DNA from: Sabellastarte sp. h YS-2021
Lineage: Eukaryota; Annelida; Polychaeta; Sabellida; Sabellidae
Direction: 5' to 3'
Assembly (NCBI GenBank): GCA_964017235.1
Contig: OZ024934.1
Span: 91,292,706 to 91,356,705, forward strand
DNA length: 64,000 bases
Part shown: in pieces, positions 10,925-22,569 of the stretch
Layout of the letters: the number at the start of each line of letters is the position of its first letter
Position numbering within the stretch: position 1 is the stretch's first letter
The notes under the pieces: model-generated
What the model was told of the DNA's origin: nothing
The model's database searches: none
The model's input: the letters and a program-made list of their open reading frames with translations, nothing else
Position numbers and translations under genes: made by a program

Positions 10925-12870
10925 TTTTTTTTCCAAACTTGGTACACATGTTAAGGGTGCCCAAAGGAAGATCCCTATTTTAAGGTGACCTTAAACTCCC
11001 AGTAAAAAAGAACTTATGGCCACCTTAAGGTCAGAAATTGCACTTTTGGCCACTTAGAGCCCTGTAGGTCACAAACTATGATGCTCAGCTGGCTGAAATT
11101 TTACCTGACAACACATTAATATGTTCTTAGTACATGTGCCGAAAATCATGACTTTAAGTTGAGGAGAAAATTGTGTTTGAGGCCCATAAATACCCCCACT
11201 TAGGGATTTTTTGCTATACTTTACACATATTTTGCCCTATAATTTGGAAGTGATAATTCTGATGAGTCTCAAACTGCGCTAGGTATAACTTTGATATGTA
11301 ATCCTTGTCTGTAGAAAATTTTAGGGCTGTAGGTTTACCCAAAGGGGTCGACTTAAGGTCTCAAAAGTGCCCACAGAGACCCAATTTATGCACTTTTTGC
11401 CACTTTCAAGCACTGTAGCTTTCAAACTATGTCTCTCATCTAAGTTAAATATCATCTGGGAATATATCTATGTGTTTTCTTATATGTGCCCCAACATTTA
11501 GGCCTTTAATAGACAGTTAACCTGTGTATCAGGACCATAAACACCCACCCGAGTGACCCTTATAAGACATTTTTCACATCTTTTTCCCTGTAACTTGGAA
11601 ATGGTAAGTCTGAGAAGTTTCAAACTGTATTAGATATATATTCTGTGTGTAATCTTAGTATGTAACAGATTTTAAGTCTGAAGCTTTAATTTTGAAGGTC
11701 AAATTGAGGTCTCTAAAAGGCTCCCAAAGACCCAATATTTGGACTTTTTGCTACTTTTAAGCCCTGTGACTGTCAAACTATGTGACTGATAGAGCTCAAA
11801 TCCTATCTGAGAAGATATTAGTATGTTATTTTTATATGTGCCAAAAATTAAGGCTTTAAGAAGACATTTAACCTGTGTATGAGGACCATAAATCCCCACC
11901 CGAGTGACCATTTTTAGACATTTTTCACATATTTTTCCCTGTAACTTGGAAATGGTAAGTCTAAGAAGTTTCAAACTGTATTAGATGCATATTCTATGTG
12001 TAATCTTAGTATGTGACAAATTTTAAGTCTGAAGCTTTAATTTGAAGGCCACATTTAGGTCTCTAGAAGGCCCCATAAAGACCCAGTATTTGGACTTTTT
12101 GCCAATTTTAATGCCTGTGACTGTTAAACTATGTGACTGATAGAGCTGAAATCTCATCTGGGAATACATTATTATGTTCTTTTTACATGTGCCAAAAATC
12201 AAGGCTTCAAGTAGACATTTAACCTGTGTATGAGGACCTTTAACACCCACCTGAGTGACCCTTTTAAGACATTTTTCACATATTTTGCTCTGTAACTTGG
12301 AAATGGTAAGTCTGAGAAGTTTCAAACTTTATTAGATACATATTCTATGTGTAATCTTAGTATGTAACAAATTTTAAGTCTGAAGCTTTAATTTGAAAGC
12401 CACATCGAGATCTCTAAAAGGCCCACAATGACCCAATATTTGGACTTTTTACCACCTTTAAGCCCTGTAACTGTTAAACTATGTGATTGATGGAGCTGAA
12501 ATCCCATCTGGGAATGCATTATTATGTCCTTTTTACATATGCCGAAAATCAAGGTTTTTAGTAGACATTTAACCTGTGTATGAGGGCCATAGACACTCGC
12601 CCAAGTGCCTTTTTTGACATTTTTTCCGTATTTTGCCCTGTTATTTGGAAATGCTTAGTGTGACAAGTCTTAAACTGTATTATATATGATTTTTGTTTGT
12701 TATGTATGTCCCCCCAAAAAGTTTCAGATCTGTAGTTTAATTGCTAAGGTCTCTTTAACAATTGTAAAATGCCCACAGAAACCCAATTTATGGATATTAT
12801 GCCACTTTAAAGCCCAGTAACTGTCAAACTATGTGGGTTATAGAGCTGAAATCTTTGAATTTTTAAAAGG
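10925..12870 (+). repeat. Tandem array, unit about 350 bp, about 5-6 copies
   Basis: Landmarks recur every 345-353 bp: 'actttttgccactttt' near 11388, 11738, 12088 and 12440, and 'cttggaaatggtaagtct' near 11595, 11946 and 12297. The first and last units are more diverged. The central units also share 'tttaacctgtgtatgagga' and 'gacatttttcacatatttt'. It probably forms the core of the mobile element whose edge hairpin is at 10801. Confidence 0.85.
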
Positions 12871-14215
12871 AAATGCCTGTCTATTTAAATTTTGAATATT
12901 AATAATGTTATGGCTATCTTAGTCTTTTAAGAACTTATTTTTGTGTGTTGTACCTCTGCTTGCTGAGTTTTTAACTTTTTAAAATGAAACTGGTTAAACA
13001 TATTCAAGTAGACAAAATGGACACTTTAAGTGAGCTTTAAGTCCCAATATTAATGAAATTATATCCTTATGTAGTAAAACTAGGGGATTTTTAACCCTCA
13101 ACTAGCCCAGTTTTATTCAACTTGCCTCAGTTAATTTTGGCACAGCTCCTACAGTTATGAACTCATTTCAGTTGATAATCACATACTTAAAATTCTCAAT
13201 TCTTTTTGTATTTGAGTACCCCTTTTATATAGATTGTTTGTTTACCATTTATGCTCAACCCACATCCCCCACCCGGATTCCCCCCACCCACCTCTGGGAC
13301 CTCCAGCTATATTGAGTGACACTAAATAAACAAAGGTATTTAATGATATCAGATGAGAAACAAAGAACTCAATGGGGTTGCAGATCTTGTGTAATAGTGA
13401 GAGAGGTGTGGAGAAGGGGAGAGGGGTGGGGATGGGAGGTGGTGGGCTTCATTACATATAACACAAAGGGGAGTCAGAACTGAGATTGTGTCACATATTT
13501 AGGTTGCATATATATGGACCACATATATAGGTATAGAGGAAATGAATAACTGAAAACAATTTGCAAATTCTAAAAATAATATAATAAAATAATAATATAA
13601 ATAATTTTTTTTTAAATAATATTTTATTTGTGAACAAATATAGAAACAGATATGCGCTTTTGGGATTATGAATTTTAGAATGGACATTGAATCATCAATC
13701 ATTTAAATACTTTGAAGGAAGATTGAAAAATATGATGAGTTGAGTTAAAAATAATATTTTATTTGTCAACAAATAAATATAGAAACAGATATGCTCTTTT
13801 GGGATTATTATTTTAGAATGGACATTCAATCATCAATCATTTAAATACTTTGAAAATAGGTTTAGAGTTATCATTGCAGGAAGATTGAAAATATAATTTG
13901 AGTTATGTATTCGGCGTCTGGGGATACACCATCTTCCTTGGGGAGATATAAACAGAGTAGATTGATGTGCTGAAGTTCATATAATAATGGGTAATTATGT
14001 TTTAAAAAATTCCCGATCAAAACCTGTGGCGTGAGTGATGACCTGTCTGGGGATATGTTGGCGCCGAGTTGGCCCAATCTAGTTTAAAACCGGTTTGATT
14101 GAGAAAGAGTGGTTACGTTTTGTACTGTTTCAAGTTAAATAAAGTCTGGGAAATGTTATGGTCAATTAGTAACATGTTTATGTCACATTTACTGTACTAC
14201 TATTGTCACCTTAAA
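12871..14215. other. No gene seen; contains a local duplication
   Basis: A segment of about 130 bp is duplicated in tandem: 'atagaaacagatatgc' followed by 'gaatggacattnaatcatc' occurs at about 13640-13730 and again at about 13785-13860. The remainder is AT-rich, apart from a CCCACC-rich patch at about 13260-13305 and a G-rich patch at about 13400-13445. Confidence 0.5.
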
Positions 14216-14402
14216 CCCAGCAGTGGTGTCTGACTACATGCATGAAGAGACCCTCAGTGGCAGGCTAGTTCACAGGTCTGACATATTTTAAACTGTCACC
14301 TCTCTGACTGTGGGTTCTCATGTAGCTAAATAACAATACCCAAGCTGTCCTGATTGGACCTCGGCTATTAAAAACAACATCAAGCTCAAACTTTGACCTT
14401 TA
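14216..14402 (+). mobile_element. Degenerate family A SINE
   Basis: It shows B-box-like 'actgtgggttctca', 'ctgtcctgattgg', a diverged 'acatcaagctcaaac' and a terminal 'tttgaccttt'. The order matches the 7465 copy, but the sequence has drifted and part of the head is lost. Confidence 0.45.
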
Positions 14403-14430
14403 TAGGCCAGAAAAATTTCAGCATAATTAT

Positions 14431-14660
14431 TACCGTATTTATTCGTATAAACGCCCCGGGGGCGATGCATTTTTCAAAAGGGGGGGCTACTATTGCACAT
14501 ACGAAAACTCAACTCTCAAGTCCAGTGGCAATGGGCGATAATGGACACTTACAGCCTTGAACTCGTCGCTTGCCAGCATGTATAATGGCGGGAGAGCTTA
14601 AAATATTAGAAACAATAGGGGGGGGGGGGCGATTAATAGGGAGGGGGCGTTTATACGGTA
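14431..14660. mobile_element. MITE with inverted ends starting TACCGTAT
   Basis: The left end 'taccgtatttattcgtataa' then 'acgcccc' pairs with the right end, whose reverse complement reads 'taccgtataaacgccccc'. Inside each end is a C/G-run segment ending in aatag/ctatt. The element is 230 bp with no coding capacity. A 13-base poly-G tract occurs near 14620. Confidence 0.75.
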
Positions 14661-14915
14661 GTCTACCCAGCTTGTCATTTACTCAAGAGTGGGTAATAAT
14701 ATTGATTAGATAGAGATAACCTGTTACCACTGTTGACTGCATTTACATTTTATAAAGCATGGGTATTATCAAAGAGATGTGTTTAAGTTGCATTGCTAGG
14801 AAATTTGCAGTTAGATATTCAGATATATTTTATTCTCAGAAAGATTAAAACTAAACAAACTGAACATTAATAGTATACATTGGATGTTAATTTTGAGGTG
14901 GTTATTGTAACTGTT

Positions 14916-15065
14916 AAAGGTAGTCTAATGGTAGCAACTTTGGCATCTAATCACAACCAGTAACCAGTGTGTGGGTTTGACTACTACAAGTGACAATACT
15001 GGGGGTCTGTCCCAATATGACCCTGGCTGTCAAATAGGATGCAAAACACCAACTTTAACTTTGTT
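14916..15065 (+). mobile_element. Family A SINE
   Basis: It reads 'aggtagtctaatggtagcaa' (A box), 'gtgtgggtttgactac' (B box), 'ctgtcccaatatgaccctgg' and ends 'ccaactttaactttg'. It is moderately diverged from the 7465 copy. Confidence 0.7.
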
Positions 15066-15764
15066 GTTAGGGGTGGGATGGGTGATCGAAAATGCCCTCG
15101 AGTTACTCTCTTTTTAAACTCGACTTGCAGTCAAGTAACCGTTGTTTAAAAGAAAATGTTTTAAACTTAATCTGTTCCTTGAAAAGTAATATACTGTTAC
15201 CTTGTCTATAAATGCGATTTATTTTATTCAATTTTTCTTTGATTCGGGTTGTTTATGCATTGCCAAAGACAGGAATTCTTTGAAACTTGTTGGTGTATTG
15301 ATAAATTTGCAATTTCTGAAAGGCGAAAAATGCTGCATAAGGTCTATATCACGATACATTCACCTCAAATAAATATAGCTACAATTGATTCAAACAGTAT
15401 TTTACATTTTTAAAACATTCTTATTCATTTAAAGACTAAACTACAAAAAAGAAAGCGAGTTGTAATTCTGAAACTACATTTGTGCAATGCTTTCACGTCT
15501 GCTGGGTAATGTGACTTCATTTGTATGGACTGGGATGTCAAAATGAGAAAAAACTAGAAATAGGCCGCCCTGTTGATAGTAGATGCGAATAGAAACAGGA
15601 TAGCATAGAAGAACACACATTATCATGTGTAATGTCCACCCATGAACCTTTTGCCCAAATTGTACAGTAGTCTTACAAGACCCTGTTTCATTTGTAAAAT
15701 ATATCAATGATGCTTAAATATTTGTTAGTGTAGATGTAAATTATTTCAGCTTCATGCCTTTTTG
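15066..15764. other. No gene seen
   Basis: Unstructured AT-rich sequence up to the start of the satellite. The short reverse-strand frame at 15474-15707 has no recognisable feature. Confidence 0.5.
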
Positions 15765-18680
15765 CATTGGTTGGGTTGAAAATTTTGACGAAATCACTCT
15801 ATCTTGCACGGTTAAGAAGATAGAAGCAAATTCCTGTTTTTCTATTTTTGGCAAAAATTTGAAAATTCAAAATGGCCGCCATTTTTGGGAAAAGGAAATT
15901 TTTTTGAAAATTGCCAAGAGTACATTTCTTAGATACCCTATGGGTCGAAAATTTCAACGAAATAACTCTATTTTGCACGGTTAAGGCCAGTTTGTGTTTT
16001 TCAATTTTGGGCAAAAATTCGAAAATTCAAAATGGCTGCCATTTTTGGGGAGGGGAAAATTTTTTGAAAATTGCAAAGATTACATTCCTTAGATACCCTG
16101 TGGGTCAAAAATTTCGACGAAATCGCTCTATCTCGCATGGCTAAGGAGATAGAAGGAAATTTGTGTTTTGCCATTGTTGGCAAAAATTCGAAAATTCAAA
16201 ATGGCCGCCATTTTTGGGGAGGGGAAATTTTTTTGAAAATTGCAAAGATTACATTCCTTAGATACCCTGTGGGTTGAAAATTACGACGAAATCGCTCTAT
16301 CTCGCATGGTTAAGGAGATAGAAACAAATTTGTGTTTTGCCATTTTTGGCAAAAATTTGAAAATTCAAAATGGCCGCCATTTTAGGGGAGGGGAAATTTT
16401 TTTAAAAATTGCCAAGAATACAATGCTCAAATACCTATGGGTCGAAAATTTTGACGAAATCGCTCTATCTCGCATGGTTAAGGAGATAGAAGGAAATTTG
16501 TGTTTTGCCATTTTTGGCAAAAATTCGAAAATTCAAAATGGCCGCCATTTTTGGGGAGGGGAAAATTTTTGGAAAATTGCAACGATTGCATTCCTTAGAT
16601 ACCCTGTGGGTCGAAAATTTCGACGAAATCACTCTATCTCGCATGGTTAAGGAGATAGAAGCAAATTAGTGTTTTGTCATTTTTGGCAAAAATTCGAAAA
16701 TTCAAAATGGCCGCCATTTTTGGGGAGGGGAAATTTTTTAAAAAATTACCAAGAGTACAATGCTCAGATACCCTGTGGGTCGAAAATTTTGACGAAATCG
16801 CTCTATCTCACACAGTTAAGGAGATAGAAGGAAATTTGTGTTTTGCCATTTTTGGCAAAAATTCGAAAATTTAAAATGGCCGCCATTTTTGGGGAGGGGA
16901 AAATTTTTGGAAAATTGCAAAGATTGCATTCCTTAGATACCCTGTGGGTCGAAAATTTCGACGAAATCACTCTATCTCACACAGTTAAGGAGATAGAAGG
17001 AAATTTGTGTTTTGCCATTTTTGGCAAAAATTCGAAAATTCAAAATGGCCGCCATTTTTGGGGAGGGGAAAATTTTTGGAAAATTGCAGATTGCATTCCT
17101 TAGATACTCTGTGGGTCGAAAATTTCGACGAAATCGCTCTATCTCACACAGTTAAGGAGATAGAAGGAAATTTGTGTTTTGCCATTTTGGGCAAAAATTC
17201 TAAAATTCAAAATGGCCGCCATTTTTGGGGAGGGGAAAATTTTTTGAAAATTGCAAAGAGTACACTCCTTAGATACCCTGTGGGTTGAAAATTTTGACGA
17301 AATCGCTCTATCTCACACAGTTAAGGAGATAGAAGGAAATTTGTGTTTTGCCATTTTTGGCAAAAATTCTAAAATTCAAAATGGCCGCCATTTTTGGGGA
17401 GGGGAAAACTTTTTAAAAATTGGCAAGAGTAGAATTCTCAGATACCCTGCGGGTCGAAAATTTTGCCGAAATCGCTCTATCTCGCACGGTTAAGGAGATA
17501 GAAGCAAATTTGTGTTTTGCCATTTTTGGCAAAAATTCGAAAATTCAAAATGGCCGCCATTTTTGGGGAGGGGAAAATTTTTGGAAAATTGCAACGATTG
17601 CATTCCTTTGATACCCTGCGGGTCGAAAATTTAGACGAAATCACTCTATCTCGCATGGTTAAGGAGATAGAAGCAAATTAGTGTTTTGCCATTTTTGGCA
17701 AAAATTCGAAAATTCAAAATGGCCGCCATTTTTGGGGAGGGGAAATTTTTTTAAAAATTACCAAGAGTACAATGCTCAGATACCCTGTGGGTCGAAAATT
17801 TCGACGAAATCACTCTATCTCGCACGGTTAAGGAGATAGAAGCAAATTTGTGTTTTGCCATTTTTGGCAAAAATTCGAAAATTTAAAATGGCCGCCATTT
17901 TTGGGGAGGGGAAAATTTTTGGAAAATTGCAAAGATTGCATTCCTTAGACACCCTGTGGGTCGAAAATTTCGACGAAATCACTCTATCTCGCACGGTTAA
18001 GGAGATAGAAGCAAATTTGTGTTTTGCCATTTTTGGCAAAAATTCGAAAATTCAAAATGGCCGCCATTTTTGGGGAGGGGAAAATTTTTGGAAAATTGCA
18101 GATTGCATTCCTTAGATACTCTGTGGGTCGAAAATTTCGACGAAATCGCTCTATCTCACACAGTTAAGGAGATAGAAGGAAATTTGTGTTTTGCCATTTT
18201 GGGCAAAAATTCGAAAATTCAAAATGGCCGCCATTTTTGGGGAGGGGAAAATTTTTTGAAAATTGCAAAGAGTACACTCCTTAGATACCCTGTGGGTTGA
18301 AAATTTTGACGAAATCGCTCTATCTCACACAGTTAAGGAGATAGAAGGAAATTTGTGTTTTGCCATTTTTGGCAAAAATTCTAAAATTCAAAATGGCCGC
18401 CATTTTTGGGGAGGGGAAAACTTTTTAAAAATTGGCAAGAGTAGAATTCTCAGATACCCTGTGGGTCGAAAATTTTGCCGAAATCGCTCTATCTCGCACG
18501 GTTAAGGAGATAGAAGCAAATTAGTGTTTTGCCATTTTTGGCAAAAATTCAAAAATTCAAAATGGCCGCCATTTTTGGGGAGGGGAAAATTTTTAGAAAA
18601 TTGCATAGATTGCATTCCTTAGATACCCTGTGGGTCAAAAATTCTGTCAAAATCGCTCTATCTCTTACGGTTTCTGAGAT
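15765..18680 (+). repeat. Satellite-like tandem array, unit about 168 bp, 17 copies
   Basis: Seventeen copies of a unit of about 168-170 bp, counted by the word 'aaaatggc[c/t]gccatttt' (first at about 15863, last at about 18559). Each unit has 'gataccctgtgggtcgaaaa', 'gacgaaatcgctctatctc', 'ttaaggagatagaa' and 'gccatttttggcaaaaatt'. A higher-order duplication is visible: the segment around 16840-17500 recurs nearly unchanged at 17855-18505, an offset of 1012 bp or six units. The many open frames over it (repeated KIQNGRHFWGGENF) follow from unit lengths close to a multiple of three and I do not call them genes. Confidence 0.95.
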
Positions 18681-19019
18681 ATTAGCAAATTACTCAAAAG
18701 TAGTACTGAAAATACACAATGAAGTACCTAAATGGCTATTACTCATGTACTGACAAAGCTATCAGTCCCAAATGCAATACCAAGCGAGCTATGGACATAA
18801 CAATCTTGTATTCAAAATTGTAGTAAAATATCTTTAATTATTTTGGCTTAAATGCACGGAAACCAATGGGTACTGAAAATAGCTGTACTTAAGTATTACT
18901 CAGTAAGCAAAAGAGGTACAACAGCCAAAAGCAATCCCAAGCAAGCTACTGACCCAATAAGCCTGCATACCAAATTTGGTGACAATAGCTCTAATACTTT
19001 TCCTTTAAATGAGCGGAAA

Positions 19020-19115
19020 CCATGCGTGACGCCGGACATCGGACGCCGGACATCGGACAACGGACGGCGGAAAAAGCAAAAATAATATATCCACCCCCCA
19101 GGGGGGTGGACATAA
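19020..19115 (+). repeat. GC-rich run and terminal hairpin after the satellite
   Basis: Short repeats of 'gccggacatcgga' and 'acggacggcgg' (19028-19070) lead to a perfect 10-bp inverted repeat, TCCACCCCCC (19090-19099) and GGGGGGTGGA (19101-19110), inside 'atatat...ataaatata'. It looks like the terminal hairpin of the element carrying the satellite. Confidence 0.7.
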
Positions 19116-19659
19116 ATATATGGGTACTCGAGGACAAAGTGTGCACTCGATCAAACCCATTAACCATCACATATATCAAGGCTGGCATAACTCTTTTCAC
19201 TCTTAGTTTTTGTCATTTTTATATGTTAGTAAATGTATTTTAGCATTCCGGGAAGAAGTCTTTTTAAAAGTGTTTCACAATTATGTTTGGATTTGTGTTT
19301 TGTATTTGCATCATGTATAGTGTGCAGTATTGTTGGGAGATATACACGATAATCTTTTATGTGCAACACTTTATGGTTTATAGGCAAGTTTTGTTTGAAA
19401 TTTCTGTAACATTTGACAATCATTAATATTGTTGCATTATGTTCTCATTCAGTGTTTCTAAATTGCGCTAAAACTAGATCATAATCTAGCCGAAGACTGG
19501 TTTGAGAAGCAAATCAGTGAATAAAAATATTACTACCCTTTAATACTGCTAATATTCTTAATTATTATATGATTTAATGAAAACGTGTATGTTTCTTGTG
19601 CCATACCAACTGCATTTTTTTCAAAGTTTTAGTAACATATTTAAATGTATTTTTATATC
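19116..19659. other. No gene seen
   Basis: AT-rich intergenic sequence between the satellite element and the degenerate DIRS element. Confidence 0.5.
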
Positions 19660-19689
19660 ATACCTATTGGACAAATGCATTTCCCTGGT

Positions 19690-19842
19690 GTGCTGCTGGT
19701 CTCGCCAAACATTAGTAAAAAACGACCTGAGCTGGGCTCTGGCGGGGACCGGTAGTGTCCAGTTCACTCGCCAGGTGGTTGTGTCACCCTAAGATCTTCC
19801 TAGATGGAACACTGTACTTCCTCTTTTTGTTTGGTGCGGGAA
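19690..19842 (+). repeat. Decayed DIRS left inverted terminal repeat
   Basis: 'ggtctcgccaaac', 'ggggaccggtagtgtccag', 'ttcactcgccaggtgg' and 'ctctttttgtttggtgcggg' match, in order, the terminal repeat of the intact element at 38624-38796 ('ggtcccgccaaac', 'caggaccggtacac', 'cactcgccaggtgg', 'ctttttcgt'). The outermost end, with 'ctattggacaaatgc', lies near 19665-19680. Confidence 0.75.
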
Positions 19843-19938
19843 GTGTAAAACACCAAGAATTTAAGAGAAATTTTTGAATTTTTACTGATTTTTATGTGAG
19901 CCTCGATAGAGCTTGCGCTTTTTTTTTTTTTTTTTTTG

Positions 19939-20416
19939 GTCTCCGGACTTGCATCAGCTGTGGTGCAGTGTAACGAGTATTTGTCTGCTCACAGAAGTTA
20001 AGCGGCAATGGGCTACGTTAGTACTTGGATGGGTGACCGTCTGAGTTATAGACCAGTTGTGGGATATGTCTCAGTTGGAATTTCTTTATGTCACCAGACT
20101 TTCGTAAATTCTAGTGCACTACTCGGGTCTCTGATGGCTTTGCACACGTGCTAGGTGACCGAAACACCTTTCAGTCTTGTTTTTTTTTTGTCTCCGGACT
20201 TTCATGAATTGTGGCGCAGTGTGATGAGTATTTGCTCACTGAAGTTAAGCTGCAATGGGCTATGTTAGTTCTTGGATGGGTGACTGTCTCAGTTCTACAC
20301 CAGCTGTGGGATGTGTCTGTGCTGGAATTTCTTTGCGTCACCAGATTTTCGTAAATTCTAGTGCACTACTCACTACTAAGGGACCGAAACACCTATCGGC
20401 CTTGTTTTTCCTTGTC
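19939..20416 (+). repeat. Two tandem 5S-rRNA-like segments in the DIRS leader
   Basis: Two copies of a unit of about 240-250 bp, starting 'gtctccggact' at 19939 and 20190. Each contains a 5S-like core: first copy 'gaagttaagcggcaatgggc' (19994) then 'gttagtacttggatgggtga'; second copy from 20241. These correspond to the box A and box C internal promoter parts of 5S rRNA. The units share the non-5S tail 'cgtaaattctagtgcactac' and 'gaccgaaacacct'. They are not functional 5S genes because the flanks do not match. They resemble 5S-derived SINE heads. The second unit ends at the gag ATG. Confidence 0.75.
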
Positions 20417-22200
20417 ATGGCATCACCAGGACAGGGAAGAGGCTTTTGCAGGTACATTATGGCCATGTTCAGTGCGCATGATAAGTGTGCTGAGTGTAGG
20501 GACAAAGGGTTAGGTCAGGATCTGTGTGTTTCCAACAAGTTTGTGATGGTTTCACCCAATCTCTGAAGGATATGTTATCTACACTGACAAATCAGATTCA
20601 AAGAAAGCTGGTTTACTTGTCAACCCTAAGAAAGTGACAGTCGAGGGTCCTGTTGGAGGCGTGGATAAAAGTTTCTCTTCTGATTCTGCTGCGCATCCAT
20701 CTGTGTATATTGGTCACCAGCCCGGCTCTTCTGATTACATCTCTGTTAAACAACTCAAAGAACTGGATGACAAATTGGATGGATATTTTCGGAGATTTTA
20801 TGCTCTCTTGTGAAGAGGAAACTTTTTCACCACACTTAAGATCCCAGTATCTTCAGCCAAGCAACATCCAGTGTCTGACAAACCCTTCATTTATCCACAT
20901 CAGCCTACTCCACATCAGTACTACCAGCAAGTCTTCAAGTGACAAGGCACCTGCGGAAGCTCAACCACCAGCTGGTCAGGCAGTGCTGCCGGTGTGTACC
21001 AGTCTACTACAGGACCTGAGTCATTACCTGCTACTGGTCAGTCTCCACCTCTCACTGGTCGACACGGCTTCCCAGACTGGCCTGTGGATGATGAGCCCTT
21101 ATTTTCAACAAGTCACCAGTCTGATTCTGGTTCCGTTGGCGAAAATGAGGTATTCTCTACTGGGGTTCAAGAACTTAACGAAGAGATGTCATACCCTGAG
21201 ACTATAAGGTCCATGCATAGCTTCATGGGATGGACTCACATCCCAGAGTTTGGCCTTACCAATGGCAAGGACTGGGAGTGTGGCAACAATCCAAGGAATG
21301 TCAAGAACCCAAGACCTCTAGGAAGGTTTCTGTTGCACTACCCCAGATGACTGGTTATGCAAAAGCTTAAGAAACTTAATCTGGAAGTTGTTGAAGGCTA
21401 CCCTTCCCGGTCACGGGACTCTTGTGGACTGAAAGTTGGCCAATTTGTCAGGACCCCATATTCTCAGTCAAGTTGATATGACATACATAGACAATGCACC
21501 GATTCTCCTCACCATCCTGGTAGAACCATCTTTTCTTGGGGAAATGAGGATGCCAAATTGAATTCAGAGTACTCAGGGATTGCAAAATCAACTGGTTTGT
21601 TGTCATCAGGGCCACCATCCTGGCCTGTTAGTCAGGACACTTTAAGAAGATGGAAGAGATGTGTCAAAGACAGTTGCTATGTCATCAACCAAGCTCCTGG
21701 CAATAGTAGATGCACATCTGACATTCACAACTGGATTTTGGACAGTATTTCCACCCTTCCAAATGAACTGGGGAAAGGAAGATCATCTACCAAGGCTTCA
21801 GATGCCCTCAGAGATCTTAGAGATTTAGCTTCCTTTCAGCAGGTTTATTTCCGTCTCCCTTGGCAGCACTCTCCACAGCACTTAGCAGATAGTTGGTTTG
21901 TCCAACTAGTGAACTTTGTTTTAAGACCAGATGCCTACTCATAGCTTGTGAAGTCTGGTGTCAAATCAAATACTTTACACAAACTCAGAACTGTCAATTT
22001 GTTTAGTAGAGGATTGTTCCCTGATGCCCTCCTAAGGCAAGCTGAGGAAGAGATCCATCAGTATGAAACTTCTAGCACTCCAGGGCCCAGTCCCAGTGCC
22101 TCCAGCTCTCCTCTAAGAAGTCTGACTACAGGTACTGGCCATATGACAAGAATAAGTCATCCCAGTGTCTGAGGCAGTTTGGTTCCTGGAACCAGGGAAA
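20417..22200 (+). pseudogene. DIRS gag-like gene, multiply broken
   Basis: It starts ATG 20417 with MASPGQGRGF, the same opening as both intact gags, and the C-x2-C repeats KCAECRDKG are kept. A stop and frame changes follow. Later pieces are recognisable: YPETIRSMHSFMGWTHIPEF (about 21190-21250), LKKLNLEVVEGYPSR (about 21360), IAKSTGLLSSGPPSWPVSQD (about 21570-21640) and LFPDALLRQAEEEIHQYE (about 22015-22070). All align in order with the intact copies. At least four frame disruptions are present. Confidence 0.8.
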
Positions 22201-22292
22201 GAAGTCCAATGGTGGTTAAAATTTGTCTTAGACTTAAGTATAATTCTAAGAATCTTTGTGAATACAGGCACTGTATCTCCATCTTATCTGTC

Positions 22293-22565
22293 ACTGTAGC
22301 CTAGTGGGTAACACACTCGCCTAGGAACACAGAGGACATGGGTTCAATCCCAGGTACAGGCAGATACATAGTGGCTCGGATGACAACTTAAAATGGCAGT
22401 CGTCTGTCATTGGGTCCTATCCCCAGTGGCAGGTTAAAGAACCTCAAGGACATTGATAAATGCTCATCCTTGAGCTGCTGTCTTTTAGTTAGGTAAATGT
22501 CAGTAATTTAAAAGTTGGACTGTACTTGTACAGTCAAGTGTGTCATATAACATGAAGATCTTGCG
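22293..22565 (+). mobile_element. tRNA-derived SINE, family B
   Basis: Head: 'tagcctagtgggtaacac' (A box) and 'gggttcaatccca' (B box). Body: 'atggcagtcgtctgtcatt', 'gggtcctatccccagtggca', 'aaagaacctcaagga' and 'ttttagttaggtaaatgtca'. A second copy is at 37146-37440. It is inserted between the gag and RT parts of the degenerate DIRS element. Confidence 0.85.
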
Positions 22566-22569
22566 CTTG

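Noticed and set aside
10925-12325. Reverse-strand open frames with repeated MKLLRLTISKLQ starts
   Set aside because: These are translations of the 350-bp tandem unit in one frame, each broken by stops. Not coding.
13871-14077. Reverse-strand frame MGQLGANISPDRSS as a gene
   Set aside because: No domain, no splice context; surrounding sequence is repeat-like. Not supported.
15754-18753. A series of overlapping open frames with repeated KIQNGRHFWGGENF phrases, resembling a repeat protein
   Set aside because: They are on both strands, shift between frames and follow the satellite period. No single frame runs through, and there is no start or splice logic. Open frames are a by-product of the unit.
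19994-20287. 5S rRNA genes
   Set aside because: Only the internal core matches; the 5' and 3' parts that pair to form helix I are absent. They are called 5S-like repeats.
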